Shown piece after piece: positions 25,621 through 34,937 of a stretch of 54,863 nt of DNA. Location: contig JAGXFZ010000004.1 in assembly GCA_024637055.1 (NCBI GenBank), forward strand, positions 1 to 54,863, written 5' to 3'. The notes beneath the pieces are model-generated. The model saw only the letters and a program-made list of their open reading frames with translations, did no database searches and was not told the DNA's origin. A program made the position numbers and the translations under genes. This DNA comes from Gracilibacter sp. Its GTDB lineage: Bacteria; Bacillota; Desulfitobacteriia; Desulfitobacteriales; Syntrophobotulaceae. How positions within the stretch are numbered: position 1 is the stretch's first letter; each line of letters starts with the position of its first letter.

Positions 25621-26239
25621 TGACCATCAAGTAATTCGAAAAGGCTTAAGATTTATATTAGAGGATGACGGCGAAATTGAAGTAGTTGGTGAAGCATCTA
25701 CAGGGGAAGAAGCAGTTAAATTAGCTTCTAAGCACAAACCAGATATAATCTTGATGGATCTCAGTTTACCAGGTATTGATGGCATAACAGCCATAAAGAA
25801 GATAAAAGAACTTAACCCTAGGCAATTGATTTTAACTCTTACAATGCACGAAGATCCAGTATTCTTGGAAAAAGTTCTTAATGCCGGGGGGGATGGCTTT
25901 GTTCTCAAACGGGCTGCCGATATTGAACTCCTAAGTGCTATCAAAGCAGTATACCGGGGTGAAGTGTATATTGATATTGGGCTACAACGTCACTTAGTTA
26001 ATAAGGCAATTGGTATTACAAAATGCCCTGATGAAAACGAAGAACTGGATAATCTGACAGGAAGAGAAAATGAAGTATTAAGGCTCGTTGCCCTTGGATA
26101 TTCGAATATGGAAATTGCAAACAGTCTTTGTATCAGTATAAAGACTGTAGAAAATCATAAGACTAAAATCAAAGAAAAACTAGGAACAAATAGCAGGTCA
26201 AAACTGGTACTATATGCGAAAAAGAGTGGGCTGGTATAG
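25592..26239 (+). CDS. NarL/FixJ-family response regulator
   Basis: The start is GTG 25592 behind GGGGGAGG, overlapping the kinase gene by 29 bases. The 215-residue protein has a receiver domain (VMLVDDHQVIRKGL with the acidic pair; phosphorylated aspartate in IILMDLSLPG; conserved Thr/Lys region TMHEDPV and VLKRAAD) and a LuxR-type helix-turn-helix (LTGRENEVLRLVALGYSNME and ISIKTVENHKTKIKEKL). By position it is the TtrR-like activator of the ttrBCA genes that start 114 bases downstream. A terminator overlaps its stop codon, so sensor and enzyme genes are separate units. Confidence 0.88.
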   Translation: MAKIRVMLVDDHQVIRKGLRFILEDDGEIEVVGEASTGEEAVKLASKHKPDIILMDLSLPGIDGITAIKKIKELNPRQLILTLTMHEDPVFLEKVLNAGGDGFVLKRAADIELLSAIKAVYRGEVYIDIGLQRHLVNKAIGITKCPDENEELDNLTGRENEVLRLVALGYSNMEIANSLCISIKTVENHKTKIKEKLGTNSRSKLVLYAKKSGLV

Positions 26240-26264
26240 GGGAAAACACCTATATCAGCCCTCT
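26228..26264 (+). terminator. Terminator between regulator and ttrB genes
   Basis: GGGCTGGTATAGG pairs with CCTATATCAGCCC (one G-U pair), followed by TCTTAT. The stem includes the regulator's stop codon. A weak T-run allows some read-through. Downstream, 26305-26314 is the palindrome AAGTATACTT with a second GAAGTAT-like half-site, a possible regulator site. Confidence 0.7.
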
Positions 26265-26353
26265 TATAATGAAGGACTCTATTCATGTTTAGATCTTGGT
26301 TAAGAAGTATACTTGAAGTATCAAATAATTTTGCATGATAGGAGGGGATATCT

Positions 26354-27235
26354 GTGTCCAAAAATACTAAGGAAGAAGAGCAAAATGTATCAAGACGAAA
26401 ATTTGTTGCAAACGTAGTCAAAGCTACTGCAGGAATTGCCGTGGCAGCGAGTGTCTTTTCAATTGAGACCGCACAGGCGCAAAAAACTCAAAGTGATGAT
26501 ACGTTACCACCGTTTTTGCCATCACAAATTCCTCAGGATGAACTCATTTTTCGGATGCAAAGGGAGCTCCAAAGCGCTTTGGAAAAACCATTATCCGAGA
26601 GAGAATGGGCTATGGTTATCGATCAGCGCAAATGTGTTGGGTGTCACTCGTGTACTGTCGCTTGCAAAGCAGAAAATAAGTTGCCTCAAGGAGTCGTGTA
26701 TCGCCCGGTAATCGAAGAAGAACATGGAACTTTTCCTTATGTTAGCTTAAAACTCATAGCTCGCCCGTGTATGCATTGTAGCAATGCTCCTTGTACAAAG
26801 GTTTGTCCGGTAGGCGCAACTTACACTAGAGAAGATGGAATAGTAGTTATCGATTACCAAAAATGTATTGGTTGCCGTTATTGTATTGCTGCTTGCCCAT
26901 ATGATGCTCGTACTTTTGACTGGGGTGAATTTTATACTGAAGATACTCCAGAGCTTCAGAAATACGAGACAGAACCAATGTTTGAATATGGAAACAATAC
27001 TCCAAGACTGAAGAATAAGTCTCCAATGAACAATACGAGGAAATGTCACTTTTGCCTCCACAGGATCCGAGAGGGAATGCTTCCCGCTTGTGTAACAACC
27101 TGTATGGGTCGGGCAACATACTTCGGTGATATGAATAACCCTATGAGCCTGGTATCTGAGCTTATTGGAAATCATCGGGTGTTGCAACTTAAAGAAGAAT
27201 TAGGTACTCAACCGAAAGTATATTATCTAGCCTAA
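26354..27235 (+). CDS. ttrB: TtrB-like four-cluster iron-sulfur subunit, Tat-exported
   Basis: GTG 26354 lies behind AGGAGGGG. The 293-residue protein has a twin-arginine signal (SRRKFVAN, residues 13-20, followed by a hydrophobic stretch to AQAQ) and four ferredoxin cysteine sets: [11 protein letters not shown] from residue 94, [13 protein letters not shown] from 139, [11 protein letters not shown] from 171, and [11 protein letters not shown] with CVTTC from 231. This is the electron-transfer subunit (NrfC/DmsB/TtrB type) that passes electrons from the membrane subunit to the molybdoenzyme. The gene order iron-sulfur, membrane, catalytic (B-C-A) is that of tetrathionate reductase operons. 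Confidence 0.85.
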   Translation: MSKNTKEEEQNVSRRKFVANVVKATAGIAVAASVFSIETAQAQKTQSDDTLPPFLPSQIPQDELIFRMQRELQSALEKPLSEREWAMVIDQRKCVGCHSCTVACKAENKLPQGVVYRPVIEEEHGTFPYVSLKLIARPCMHCSNAPCTKVCPVGATYTREDGIVVIDYQKCIGCRYCIAACPYDARTFDWGEFYTEDTPELQKYETEPMFEYGNNTPRLKNKSPMNNTRKCHFCLHRIREGMLPACVTTCMGRATYFGDMNNPMSLVSELIGNHRVLQLKEELGTQPKVYYLA

Positions 27236-27256
27236 ACAAGGAAAGGAGGGTTAAAT

Positions 27257-28552
27257 TTGAAAAGATTTTATTACATTGTATTACTATTATTAGTCATATT
27301 AGGTTCTGGTGCTATTGCTCAAAGATTTATGGAAGGAATGTCAGTCACAAATCTGACAAGTTATTCTAGCTGGGGCCTTTGGGTTGTATTATACATTTTC
27401 TTTATCGGTCTTTCTGCAGGGTCATTCCTTCTCTCAACCATGATATATGTTTTTAAGATGGATTCGTTAGAAAAAGTTGGTAGAATTGCATTATCCAGCG
27501 CTTTCTTTTCTCTCGTAGCCGGACTTCTATTTATTTTCATAGATTTAGGACATCCAGAGAGATTTTGGCACACATTAGTTTATAGAAATATGAGTTCCGT
27601 CTTAGAGTGGGAGATACATTTCTATTTAGCGTATATAGTACTGGTATTAGGCGAATTATGGCTGGTAATGAGGAACGATCTATCAGCATTGATCGCTAAA
27701 TATTCAGGAATGAAACAAAGAATCGTAAAAATTCTTTCTCTTGGATACCGTACTTCTGATAATGAAGAAGTACGTATCAAGCAGTCTGAAACAGGTAAAC
27801 GATGGGTTAAGATTTTAGGAATAATAGGTATTCCTTTAGCCTTAGGCGTTCACGGAGGAACAGGATCTATCTTTGCAGTAGTAATTGCCAAACCTCATTG
27901 GAATAGTGGTATTATCCCGATTATTTTTATTGTTTCAGCACTCGTTTCTGGTACAGCCTTAGTGACTTTCATCTATGCTTTTTTTAGCAAAAACGATTCA
28001 GAAAAAAGTAGGGTTTTAAATTCATTAAGCAGTCTGCTCATTATGTTCATTGTTTTTGATTTACTTTTAGTATTATCAGAATTTTTGATTGGACTATACA
28101 GTGGAATCCCAGGTGAGGTGCACTCTTTACAACAAGTAATTGGAGGAACGTACGGTTATATCTTTTGGATCGGACAGATTGGACTGGGTGCTCTAGTGCC
28201 GATAAGTTTAATAGTCTTATCCAATAAGCGTAATTCAACAGTGTTAAAAGGGTTGGCTGGGCTATCCACCGTTTTCGGTATCATTGCTGTACGCATTAAC
28301 CTAGTGCTTCCTGCCTACATGGAAGTTCAAATACCTGGCTTAGATACGGCTTATATTGACCCTCGATTAGTGTATGAATACTTTCCTAGTTCAATAGAAT
28401 TTATTAGTTCTATAGGGATAATAGCCTTTGTAGTATTTCTCTTTAGTGTCACGTGGGAATTACTACCGATTAGCGATAAAGAAGAAGCACAGCACATTGA
28501 CGAAGGGAGGAATTCGAACTATGGAATCGAAAAAGGGACTTTCCAGGCGTGA
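27257..28552 (+). CDS. ttrC: TtrC/NrfD-like quinol-oxidising membrane subunit
   Basis: The TTG start at 27257 follows AAGGAGGG. The 431-residue protein is very hydrophobic, with about nine or ten membrane helices, and belongs to the NrfD/PsrC family, which draws electrons from menaquinol in the membrane. The family hallmark FIGLSAGSFLLSTMIYVF is in the first helices, and DLGHPERFWHTL follows the third. A charged loop of about 60 residues (around 130-185) is an insertion relative to the shorter Salmonella TtrC. It has no heme-binding cysteine motifs. The next gene starts 32 bases inside its end, so their translation is coupled. Confidence 0.83.
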   Translation: MKRFYYIVLLLLVILGSGAIAQRFMEGMSVTNLTSYSSWGLWVVLYIFFIGLSAGSFLLSTMIYVFKMDSLEKVGRIALSSAFFSLVAGLLFIFIDLGHPERFWHTLVYRNMSSVLEWEIHFYLAYIVLVLGELWLVMRNDLSALIAKYSGMKQRIVKILSLGYRTSDNEEVRIKQSETGKRWVKILGIIGIPLALGVHGGTGSIFAVVIAKPHWNSGIIPIIFIVSALVSGTALVTFIYAFFSKNDSEKSRVLNSLSSLLIMFIVFDLLLVLSEFLIGLYSGIPGEVHSLQQVIGGTYGYIFWIGQIGLGALVPISLIVLSNKRNSTVLKGLAGLSTVFGIIAVRINLVLPAYMEVQIPGLDTAYIDPRLVYEYFPSSIEFISSIGIIAFVVFLFSVTWELLPISDKEEAQHIDEGRNSNYGIEKGTFQA

Positions 28553-31500
28553 TTTTCTTAAATCTACTGCTTTCGTAGGTGGAACAGGGATTCTAGCAAC
28601 TCAGGCAAGTATTTTTGGTAAGGCGGGAGAGGCATATGCTGAAGGCGAAGAATCTAATAGCGTCTACGAACTGGTAAATGCAGAAAATGTCTTGTATTCA
28701 TCTTGTCTTCAATGTACAGTTTCCTGTTCCATTAAAGTAAAAGTTAATAACGGGGTTATTTCAAAGATAGATGGTAATCCATATAGCGCTACAACCATGA
28801 ATCCAAATATTCCATATGAATTGTCCCCTTTTGAGGCTGCACGTATTGATGGAAAACTTTGTCCAAAAGGACAGGCGGGCTTACAGCACGCTTATGACCC
28901 TTATCGTATTCGTGAAGTGCTCAAACGTTCAGGGCCGAGAGGATCAGGTAAATGGCAAACCATTTCTTTTGATCAAGCAGTTGAGGAGATAGTGAACGGA
29001 GGCCAACTGTTTAAAGAGATTGGCGAAGACCGAAATGTCCCCGGACTAAAAGATATAGTAGTATTGCGAGATTCTAAACTAGCTTCCGAAATGGCCAACG
29101 ATGTCTCCCTGATTAGAAAAAAGGGAATGACTGTTGAAGAGTTTAAAGAAAAGTATAGAGATCATCTAGATGTCCTGATTGACCCTGACCATCCGGATAT
29201 GGGACCAAAAAATAATCAGTTTGTCTATCAAGTCGGTCGAATCCATAATGGCAGGAAACAATTTACTCAACGGTTTGTTAAAAACTCAATGGGGAGCGTT
29301 AACTGGATTGAAGAGACAAGTATTTGTGGACAGACAAGTAATAAAGCTTGGACACATTCAACAAGAGCTTACAAAGATGGCAAGTGGACTGGCGGAGTAA
29401 AAGATCCACGCTCTGATTGGGCAAATATTGAATTTGCGCTGGTTCTCGGGTCTATAATTTTTGAGGCCAACTACGGACCTGTTCAGCAGTCCGAGCCAAT
29501 CACTGACGGACTAGCAAGCGGGCGATTAAAGCTTGCCGTTGCCGATCCACGTTTAACTAAGGTTGCTAGCAAGGCTTGGAAATGGCTGCCTCTAAAACCT
29601 GGAACAGATGGTGCTTTAGGACTTGCTATGATTCGCTGGATTTTAGAAAATGACCGTTATGACAAGCGATATTTAGAAAACGCAAACGCCGCTGCCGCTA
29701 TTGCTGACGATGAGACTACCTGGAGTGATGCTCCTTATCTTGTTAAAATAGTTGATGGTCAAACGGGCAAATACCTCCGTGCAGATGAAGTAGGGTTAGG
29801 CACCAAGGAGCAGTTTGTAGTATATCGGAGCGGTGAATTCCTGGCAGTTGATCCAAATGATTCCACCCAGTCAGTTGAAGGAGATATTTTAGTAGATACT
29901 ATGTTTAAGGATATTCATCTAAAATCTTCTTTACAATTATTACGTGAAGAAGCTTTAAAACGTACTCTTGATGAATATGCCGAAATTACGGGACTAGAAG
30001 TCAAGGACATTATTGACGTAGCCCGTGAATTTACATCTTATGGAAAAAGAGCAGCGGCAGAATTCTATAGAGGTCGCATCAAGCATACGAACGGCTGGTA
30101 TAATGCGCAGTCAATTATCGCCTTGAATTATCTAATCGGAAACCCTGACTGGAAAGGTGGTCTAGCCAAACCCGGAGGTGGCTGGAACTACATGGGCAAT
30201 AAAGAGGGTAAACCTTATGATATGGCTAAACTTCACCCTGGAAAACTGTCTGCTTTTGGAATCCCTATAACGAGAGAAACTTGGCAATATGAAGAATCCA
30301 CGTTGTTCTCAGGATATCCTTCAAAGCGTCCTTGGTATCCTTTTAGTGGGAATGTTGCGCAAGAGACTTGGCCTTCAATTGCCGATGGGTTCCCCTATCC
30401 GGTTAAGGCAGTACTCATATCGAGTCATACTCCGATGTATTCTGTGCCTGGAGGTAATCATCAACTTAGGACCTTGCTTGATCCCCAGAAGCTACCGCTG
30501 TTCGTCGCTTGTGATATTGTAATAGGTGAGACCAGTATGTATGCTGATTATATTTTCCCGGATATCACTTATCTAGAGCGTTGGACAACTGGTCAAGGAC
30601 CGAACCAGATGCGTGTAAAATCAACATCAGTTCGCCAACCCGTCATCCCTGCTCTTACTGAGACAGTAAAAGTATTTGGGGAAGAGTTACCCATGTCCTT
30701 GGAAACCTTAATGATGGCTATAGGAGAAAAAATTGGTCTTTCGGGCTTAGGAGAGGATGGATTAGGTTCTGGTATGCCATTTAAACGACCAGAAGACTAC
30801 TACCTTAAGCTTGTAGCAAATATTGCATATGGTGACAAGCCTGGAGAAGAAGTCCCAGACGCAGATTCTAAGGAATTACAGTTATTTAAAGAAAGTCGAC
30901 AACACCTGCCAACAACGATATTTGATGAACAAGCTTGGCAAAAAGCGTTACGTCCAGAGGAATGGCGCAAAGTAGTGTATGTCTTAAATAGAGGCGGCCG
31001 TTTTGAAAGTTCTAGTAGAGCTTATCAAGGAGAAAAAGTGCGCTACCTTCTCGCAGGCATCATGCGCTTCTACATCGAAGAAGTTGCAACCAGTCGACAT
31101 GCGCTTAGCGGTGAATACTTTTCGGGATATGCAATCCATCAAGAGATTCAAGATTCAATGGGTAAGCAAATTAAAGAAGAGGGAGACCTAAAGCTTATCA
31201 CCCATAAAGAAGTTTTTGCTACTCAGTCGAGAACTGCTACAAACTACTGGTCTCAGCTCAGTGTAAGACCTCAGAATTTTGTTGTCATTAGTAATCAAGA
31301 TGCACTAAGATTGGGATTAGAAGATGGAGATACCGTTCGAATTAAATCTCATAGTAATCCGGAAGGAGTCCATGAACTTGGAAACGGTCGTCAACGTTAT
31401 GTAGATGGTATTGTTAAAGCCATAGAAGGTATTCGGCCGGGTGTTGTAGCAGTATCAACCAGTTATGGACATTGGGCGTATGGGTCAAACGATGTCGAGG

Positions 31501-31661
31501 TAGATGGAATGATTATTCCTGGAGACTCACGTAGAGCTACCGGAACCCATATTAATCCGGTGTTAAGATTGGATGATAATCTGCGTGGAACAACTTTGAG
31601 TGAGCCCATCGGTGGCAGTGCATCATTCTACGACACTTGGGTAAATATCCAGAAAGTATAA
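28521..31661 (+). CDS. ttrA: TtrA-like molybdopterin oxidoreductase catalytic subunit (tetrathionate/selenate-reductase type)
   Basis: ATG 28521 (ten bases after GGGAGG) gives 1046 residues with a Tat signal (LSRRDFLKS). A 4Fe-4S site is formed by C62, C65, C69 and C114 (LCPKGQAG); the molybdenum ligand is probably C269 in TSICGQTSNKAW. Compared from memory with Salmonella TtrA it matches at GPKNNQ, RFVKNSMGS, WANIEFALVLG, VLNRGGRFE, RHALSGEYFSGY and the C-terminal SYGHWAYGS. The enzyme should reduce an oxyanion or polythionate on the outside using menaquinol electrons. Tetrathionate is the best guess from subunit order and regulators; selenate (SrdA-type) and arsenate are alternatives. It ends at a shared terminator. 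Confidence 0.85.
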   Translation: MESKKGLSRRDFLKSTAFVGGTGILATQASIFGKAGEAYAEGEESNSVYELVNAENVLYSSCLQCTVSCSIKVKVNNGVISKIDGNPYSATTMNPNIPYELSPFEAARIDGKLCPKGQAGLQHAYDPYRIREVLKRSGPRGSGKWQTISFDQAVEEIVNGGQLFKEIGEDRNVPGLKDIVVLRDSKLASEMANDVSLIRKKGMTVEEFKEKYRDHLDVLIDPDHPDMGPKNNQFVYQVGRIHNGRKQFTQRFVKNSMGSVNWIEETSICGQTSNKAWTHSTRAYKDGKWTGGVKDPRSDWANIEFALVLGSIIFEANYGPVQQSEPITDGLASGRLKLAVADPRLTKVASKAWKWLPLKPGTDGALGLAMIRWILENDRYDKRYLENANAAAAIADDETTWSDAPYLVKIVDGQTGKYLRADEVGLGTKEQFVVYRSGEFLAVDPNDSTQSVEGDILVDTMFKDIHLKSSLQLLREEALKRTLDEYAEITGLEVKDIIDVAREFTSYGKRAAAEFYRGRIKHTNGWYNAQSIIALNYLIGNPDWKGGLAKPGGGWNYMGNKEGKPYDMAKLHPGKLSAFGIPITRETWQYEESTLFSGYPSKRPWYPFSGNVAQETWPSIADGFPYPVKAVLISSHTPMYSVPGGNHQLRTLLDPQKLPLFVACDIVIGETSMYADYIFPDITYLERWTTGQGPNQMRVKSTSVRQPVIPALTETVKVFGEELPMSLETLMMAIGEKIGLSGLGEDGLGSGMPFKRPEDYYLKLVANIAYGDKPGEEVPDADSKELQLFKESRQHLPTTIFDEQAWQKALRPEEWRKVVYVLNRGGRFESSSRAYQGEKVRYLLAGIMRFYIEEVATSRHALSGEYFSGYAIHQEIQDSMGKQIKEEGDLKLITHKEVFATQSRTATNYWSQLSVRPQNFVVISNQDALRLGLEDGDTVRIKSHSNPEGVHELGNGRQRYVDGIVKAIEGIRPGVVAVSTSYGHWAYGSNDVEVDGMIIPGDSRRATGTHINPVLRLDDNLRGTTLSEPIGGSASFYDTWVNIQKV

Positions 31662-31692
31662 AGCTTCTAAAATAAATAAGTAAGAAGTTATT

Positions 31693-31731
31693 AAAGAGCC
31701 CTGATTTTCAATTGATCAGGGCTCTTTATAG
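31693..31731. terminator. Bidirectional terminator between ttrA and the CBS-domain gene
   Basis: AAAGAGCCCTGAT (31693-31705) pairs perfectly with ATCAGGGCTCTTT (31715-31727), with A-rich and T-rich flanks on both sides, serving the converging genes. Confidence 0.9.
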
Positions 31732-31742
31732 CTTATAATTAT

Positions 31743-33044
31743 TTAATATTTGTTCTGTACCTTAACATTGGCAATTCGTCTCTTTTCAGCCTTCTCAACT
31801 TTAAGAATTAAGCCATTGAATTCAATTGAAGGGTTATCACCTTTCTTGGGGATTCTTCCAAGTTGACCAATCATGAAGCCACTTAATGTCTCATAGTCTT
31901 CTGTTGGAAGTTCAACTCCTAAGTATTGGCTAACTAAATCAAGACTTGTAGATCCATCGATAAGAAAAGTGTTGTCATCTATTTCTTCAATATCCACATC
32001 TTCCACATCGTACTCATCAAAAATATTACCCATGATTTCCTCTATTAAATCTTCAATGGTTACGATTCCGGCCGTCCCACCATATTCGTCTATAATAATT
32101 GCTAAATGTGTCTTTTGACGTTGCAGTTCTCTAAATAATACATCAGTCCTTTTGGAAGTTGATACAAAATAGGGTTGTCTGTATACCGACTTGAGATCAA
32201 AAATTTCACCTGCTTGATCTTTAGTGATAATTGGAATCATGTCTTTGCTATGAAGCACCCCGACGATGTTATCTATATTGTCCTGATAGACAGGTATCCT
32301 GGAGTATTTTTCTGTGTTAATAAAATCGATGACCTTATTCAGATTAGCTTCCACCGGCAGGGCTATTATTTCAGTTCTATGAGTCATAATTTCCGTTACT
32401 GTCTTATTATTAAACTCAAAAACATTATTGATCATAAACTTTTCTATTTCATGAATTGTACCCTTTTCTCCTCCTACGTCAACCATTAGGCGAATCTCTT
32501 CTTCAGTAACCTTTTTATCCTCTTCGTGAGGGTCTATTCCAAATAATCTAATAATAGAATTGGTAGATAAGGTTAGTAATTTTACAAAAGGATATGTAAT
32601 GCTTGAAAGGATGCTAAGAGGGCTAGCAACTACCATAGAAATTGACTCCGCTTTTTTCATAGCCAGTCTCTTAGGAACCAATTCCCCTAAAACTAAGGTG
32701 AAATAAGCCAATATTGAAGTGACAATTACCATGGAGATTGTTTTCAGCCATATCTCAGGGATGGGTATCCCAACGGTTTGAAAAGCATTCACAATTACAT
32801 GAGCAAAAGATTCTGAGGCGAACGCACTCGCCAGAAAACCAGCGAGGGTGATACCGATTTGAATGGTTGCTAGGAAGCGGCTTGGCTCAGCTAACAGTTT
32901 TTGGAGTAGCAGAGCTTTTTTATTACCTTCATTAGCTTGTAATCTAATTTTGTTATCGTTGAGTGATATCAAGGCAATTTCTGAGGCTGCAAAGAAAGCA
33001 TTAAGAGCTATTAAGATAATCAAAAATGTAATTGAAATTAACAT
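31743..33044 (-). CDS. CNNM/CorC-type membrane protein with CBS pair (TlyC/HlyC family)
   Basis: The 433-residue protein has an N-terminal DUF21/CNNM membrane domain of four helices (first about residues 1-24, with ALNAFFAASEIALISL), then a CBS pair (about 205-330, with IMTHRTEIIALP and HLAIIIDEYGGTAGIVT) and a C-terminal CorC_HlyC domain (ending near residue 425). Members of this family are linked to magnesium or cobalt transport or resistance; older labels call them hemolysin-like. The start is the ATG at 33044 with AGGGAT upstream. It is a single-gene unit on this strand. Confidence 0.88.
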   Translation of the reverse strand: MLISITFLIILIALNAFFAASEIALISLNDNKIRLQANEGNKKALLLQKLLAEPSRFLATIQIGITLAGFLASAFASESFAHVIVNAFQTVGIPIPEIWLKTISMVIVTSILAYFTLVLGELVPKRLAMKKAESISMVVASPLSILSSITYPFVKLLTLSTNSIIRLFGIDPHEEDKKVTEEEIRLMVDVGGEKGTIHEIEKFMINNVFEFNNKTVTEIMTHRTEIIALPVEANLNKVIDFINTEKYSRIPVYQDNIDNIVGVLHSKDMIPIITKDQAGEIFDLKSVYRQPYFVSTSKRTDVLFRELQRQKTHLAIIIDEYGGTAGIVTIEDLIEEIMGNIFDEYDVEDVDIEEIDDNTFLIDGSTSLDLVSQYLGVELPTEDYETLSGFMIGQLGRIPKKGDNPSIEFNGLILKVEKAEKRRIANVKVQNKY

Positions 33045-33271
33045 ATAATCCCTCCAGCCATAGGCTCTCAGTTGAACTAAAAAACATACTAGTCATAATG
33101 TATTATAGCCTTAATAAGTTATTAGAATCAATTAATCACCATGCATATTAAAAAGATACAATCTGTAATGTTAATTTGGTAGCACTAACAGGAAAATAAT
33201 TCTATTTGTCGAATAATTATATTGCATCAAGAAATAGTTCTAGGTGCAATTATAAATGAGGAGAATCTTAT

Positions 33272-34036
33272 ATGCTGTTAAAAGAAAAGCTAATGTCAGG
33301 ACAAAAAATATATGGGACTATGATAAAAGTTGTTCAGAATCCTGCTATATCATATATAGCAAAAAATAGTGGCTTAGATTTTGTAATGTATGACTGTGAA
33401 CATTCAAGCTATAACATGGAAACACTTCATAACATATTCATTACTGGTAACGCCTTAGGGCTTGATAGTTTTCTCCGTGTACCTAGTTTATCTAAAGATT
33501 ATGTATCAAGAGCGCTAGATCAAGGCGCACATGGCGTAATGGTTCCTATGCTAGAAACAGCTGAAATGGCGAAAGAACTTGTTAAATATTCTAAATATCA
33601 ACCAATTGGTGGAAGAGGTTATTCCGTCGGAATTGGTCATGTTAATTACCTATCAGGTGGAAAGCACGCTGAAGTTATGGAACAGGCTAACAATACTGTA
33701 ATCAGTATCGCCCAAATTGAAACAAAAACATCGATAGATAATGCTGAGGCAATCGCCGCAACTCCAGGAATCGATGCGCTTTTGGTAGGGCCGAACGACC
33801 TGTCAGTCTTCCTAGGTATTCCAGGGGACTTAATGAATGCAATCGAGATAGAGGCCATAGCACATGTTGCAGCAGCATGTAAAAAGCATAACAAAGCATT
33901 CGGTTTGCATGCCGGTGCAAAGCTCCTAGAAAAGTTTATTGATGACCTGACCCTTATCATGATGCAATCCGACGTTGATGTCCTAACTGCAGGATTTAAA
34001 AATATTAAAGAAACTTGTGCTAACCTTTCTAACTAG
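33272..34036 (+). CDS. HpcH/HpaI-family aldolase
   Basis: The 254-residue protein has the metal-dependent class II aldolase fold of HpaI and 2-keto-3-deoxy-rhamnonate aldolase. Signs are the phosphate/oxalate-binding ALDQGAHGVMVPMLE, the basic loop GGRGYSVGIG, the metal glutamate in IAQIETKTSIDN and the aspartate in LVGPNDLSVFLG. These enzymes cleave 2-keto-3-hydroxy acids to pyruvate (or oxaloacetate) and an aldehyde, or work on citryl/malyl-CoA-like substrates. ATGAGGAGAAT precedes the ATG. The gene is alone on its strand and I see no sugar-acid pathway neighbours, so the substrate is not defined. The 227 bases before it hold no recognisable element. Confidence 0.85.
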   Translation: MLLKEKLMSGQKIYGTMIKVVQNPAISYIAKNSGLDFVMYDCEHSSYNMETLHNIFITGNALGLDSFLRVPSLSKDYVSRALDQGAHGVMVPMLETAEMAKELVKYSKYQPIGGRGYSVGIGHVNYLSGGKHAEVMEQANNTVISIAQIETKTSIDNAEAIAATPGIDALLVGPNDLSVFLGIPGDLMNAIEIEAIAHVAAACKKHNKAFGLHAGAKLLEKFIDDLTLIMMQSDVDVLTAGFKNIKETCANLSN

Positions 34037-34168
34037 TAGAATAGAAGACCAGGAAAATTGGATAGACTAACACCTATCAACCTGACTGGATAGCTAGTAT
34101 TTAGTAAGTGTAAAAATATGCTGATTATGGTATAATATAATTATTGCAAAGAAAGAAGGTGTTCAATC

Positions 34169-34471
34169 ATGAAGAAATTCACTTTAGCTGAAGCTACAGA
34201 TATTGCTAAAAAATTAGGGATTGACTTTAATAGCGCTGAGTTTACGCCTGAGGAATTCCTTGAAGGCTTACATGTTGAATTAGAGCATGGGCTTGTAGAC
34301 TCACATACGAATGTATCTAACGATGATTCCCTAACTACGGGCAAAATCGTTTTGGCACATCTGAATGAAACTCCAAAATATTATGATCCTAATATCGGGC
34401 TTGAAGCTTGGGAACATGTTTTAGAAGAATTCAAAGGCGATTCCAAAGGCAAAAAGATTCAAATCGTCTAA
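34169..34471 (+). CDS. DUF5661-like small protein
   Basis: The 100-residue protein follows the pattern of the DUF5661 family: an N-terminal helix pair (FTLAEATDIAKKLGIDF), a central ELEHGLVDSHTNVSNDD and LTTGKIVLAHLNETPKYYD. No enzyme activity is known for the family. A ribosome site AGAAAGAAGG lies nine bases before the ATG, a TATAAT box sits about 40 bases upstream (TGGTATAATAT) and a clear terminator follows, so it is its own unit. Conserved His and Asp residues could bind metal, but this is a guess. Confidence 0.75.
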   Translation: MKKFTLAEATDIAKKLGIDFNSAEFTPEEFLEGLHVELEHGLVDSHTNVSNDDSLTTGKIVLAHLNETPKYYDPNIGLEAWEHVLEEFKGDSKGKKIQIV

Positions 34472-34510
34472 TACTTGCAGTAAAGTGCATGATTTTAAAT
34501 CCGATTATTA

Positions 34511-34556
34511 AAAGGGAGCATATCTTTACTCGAAAAGATTTATGCTCCCTTTAATT
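34511..34556 (+). terminator. Terminator after the DUF5661-like gene
   Basis: AAAGGGAGCATA (34511-34522) pairs perfectly with TATGCTCCCTTT (34541-34552), followed by AATTTA. An inner TCTTT/AAAGA pairing extends the hairpin. Confidence 0.85.
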
Positions 34557-34625
34557 TACCCCTAAAGAAGAGAAGGAATTGCGTATAGTTAAATAAGCAA
34601 AAAGAATAAGAGCAACCACGCAGAC

Positions 34626-34811
34626 CTATAACAAAGCTTTGGCCTCATTCCAGATCGTTTGATTATCTTTTTCGTGCGTACCCCAGGCGATTAACAGCCT
34701 GAGAGCATCTTCCTTTTTATCCTCTTGGACTAGTTTTGATAATAGTACAGGGATATCATTCTTAATCAATTTTTCTTGGACAAACTTCATCTGCAACATA
34801 GGACTTGTCAT
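34626..34811 (-). CDS. Small helical protein, paralogue of the protein encoded at 34938
   Basis: The 61-residue protein is all-helical by composition. Its C-terminal 43 residues align with the protein encoded at 34938: DIPVLLSKL against ELPELLSRL, EDALRLLIAWGT against EEALRLLVEWGT, and IWNEAKALL against IYNEARVLL. The start ATG 34811 has AAAGGAGGG on its strand seven bases upstream. The two genes are divergent and share a 126-base AT-rich spacer. I know no function. Conservation between paralogues and the good ribosome sites argue that both are real. Confidence 0.75.
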   Translation of the reverse strand: MTSPMLQMKFVQEKLIKNDIPVLLSKLVQEDKKEDALRLLIAWGTHEKDNQTIWNEAKALL

Positions 34812-34937
34812 AATTAGCCCTCCTTTAAGTTTAATATAATTTTATATAGTATATTAGATACATGATTGAGGGAAAGAGTAATAAATATGATAGAATAACT
34901 ATTATTATATCATTGATATATATGGAGGAAAAATATA

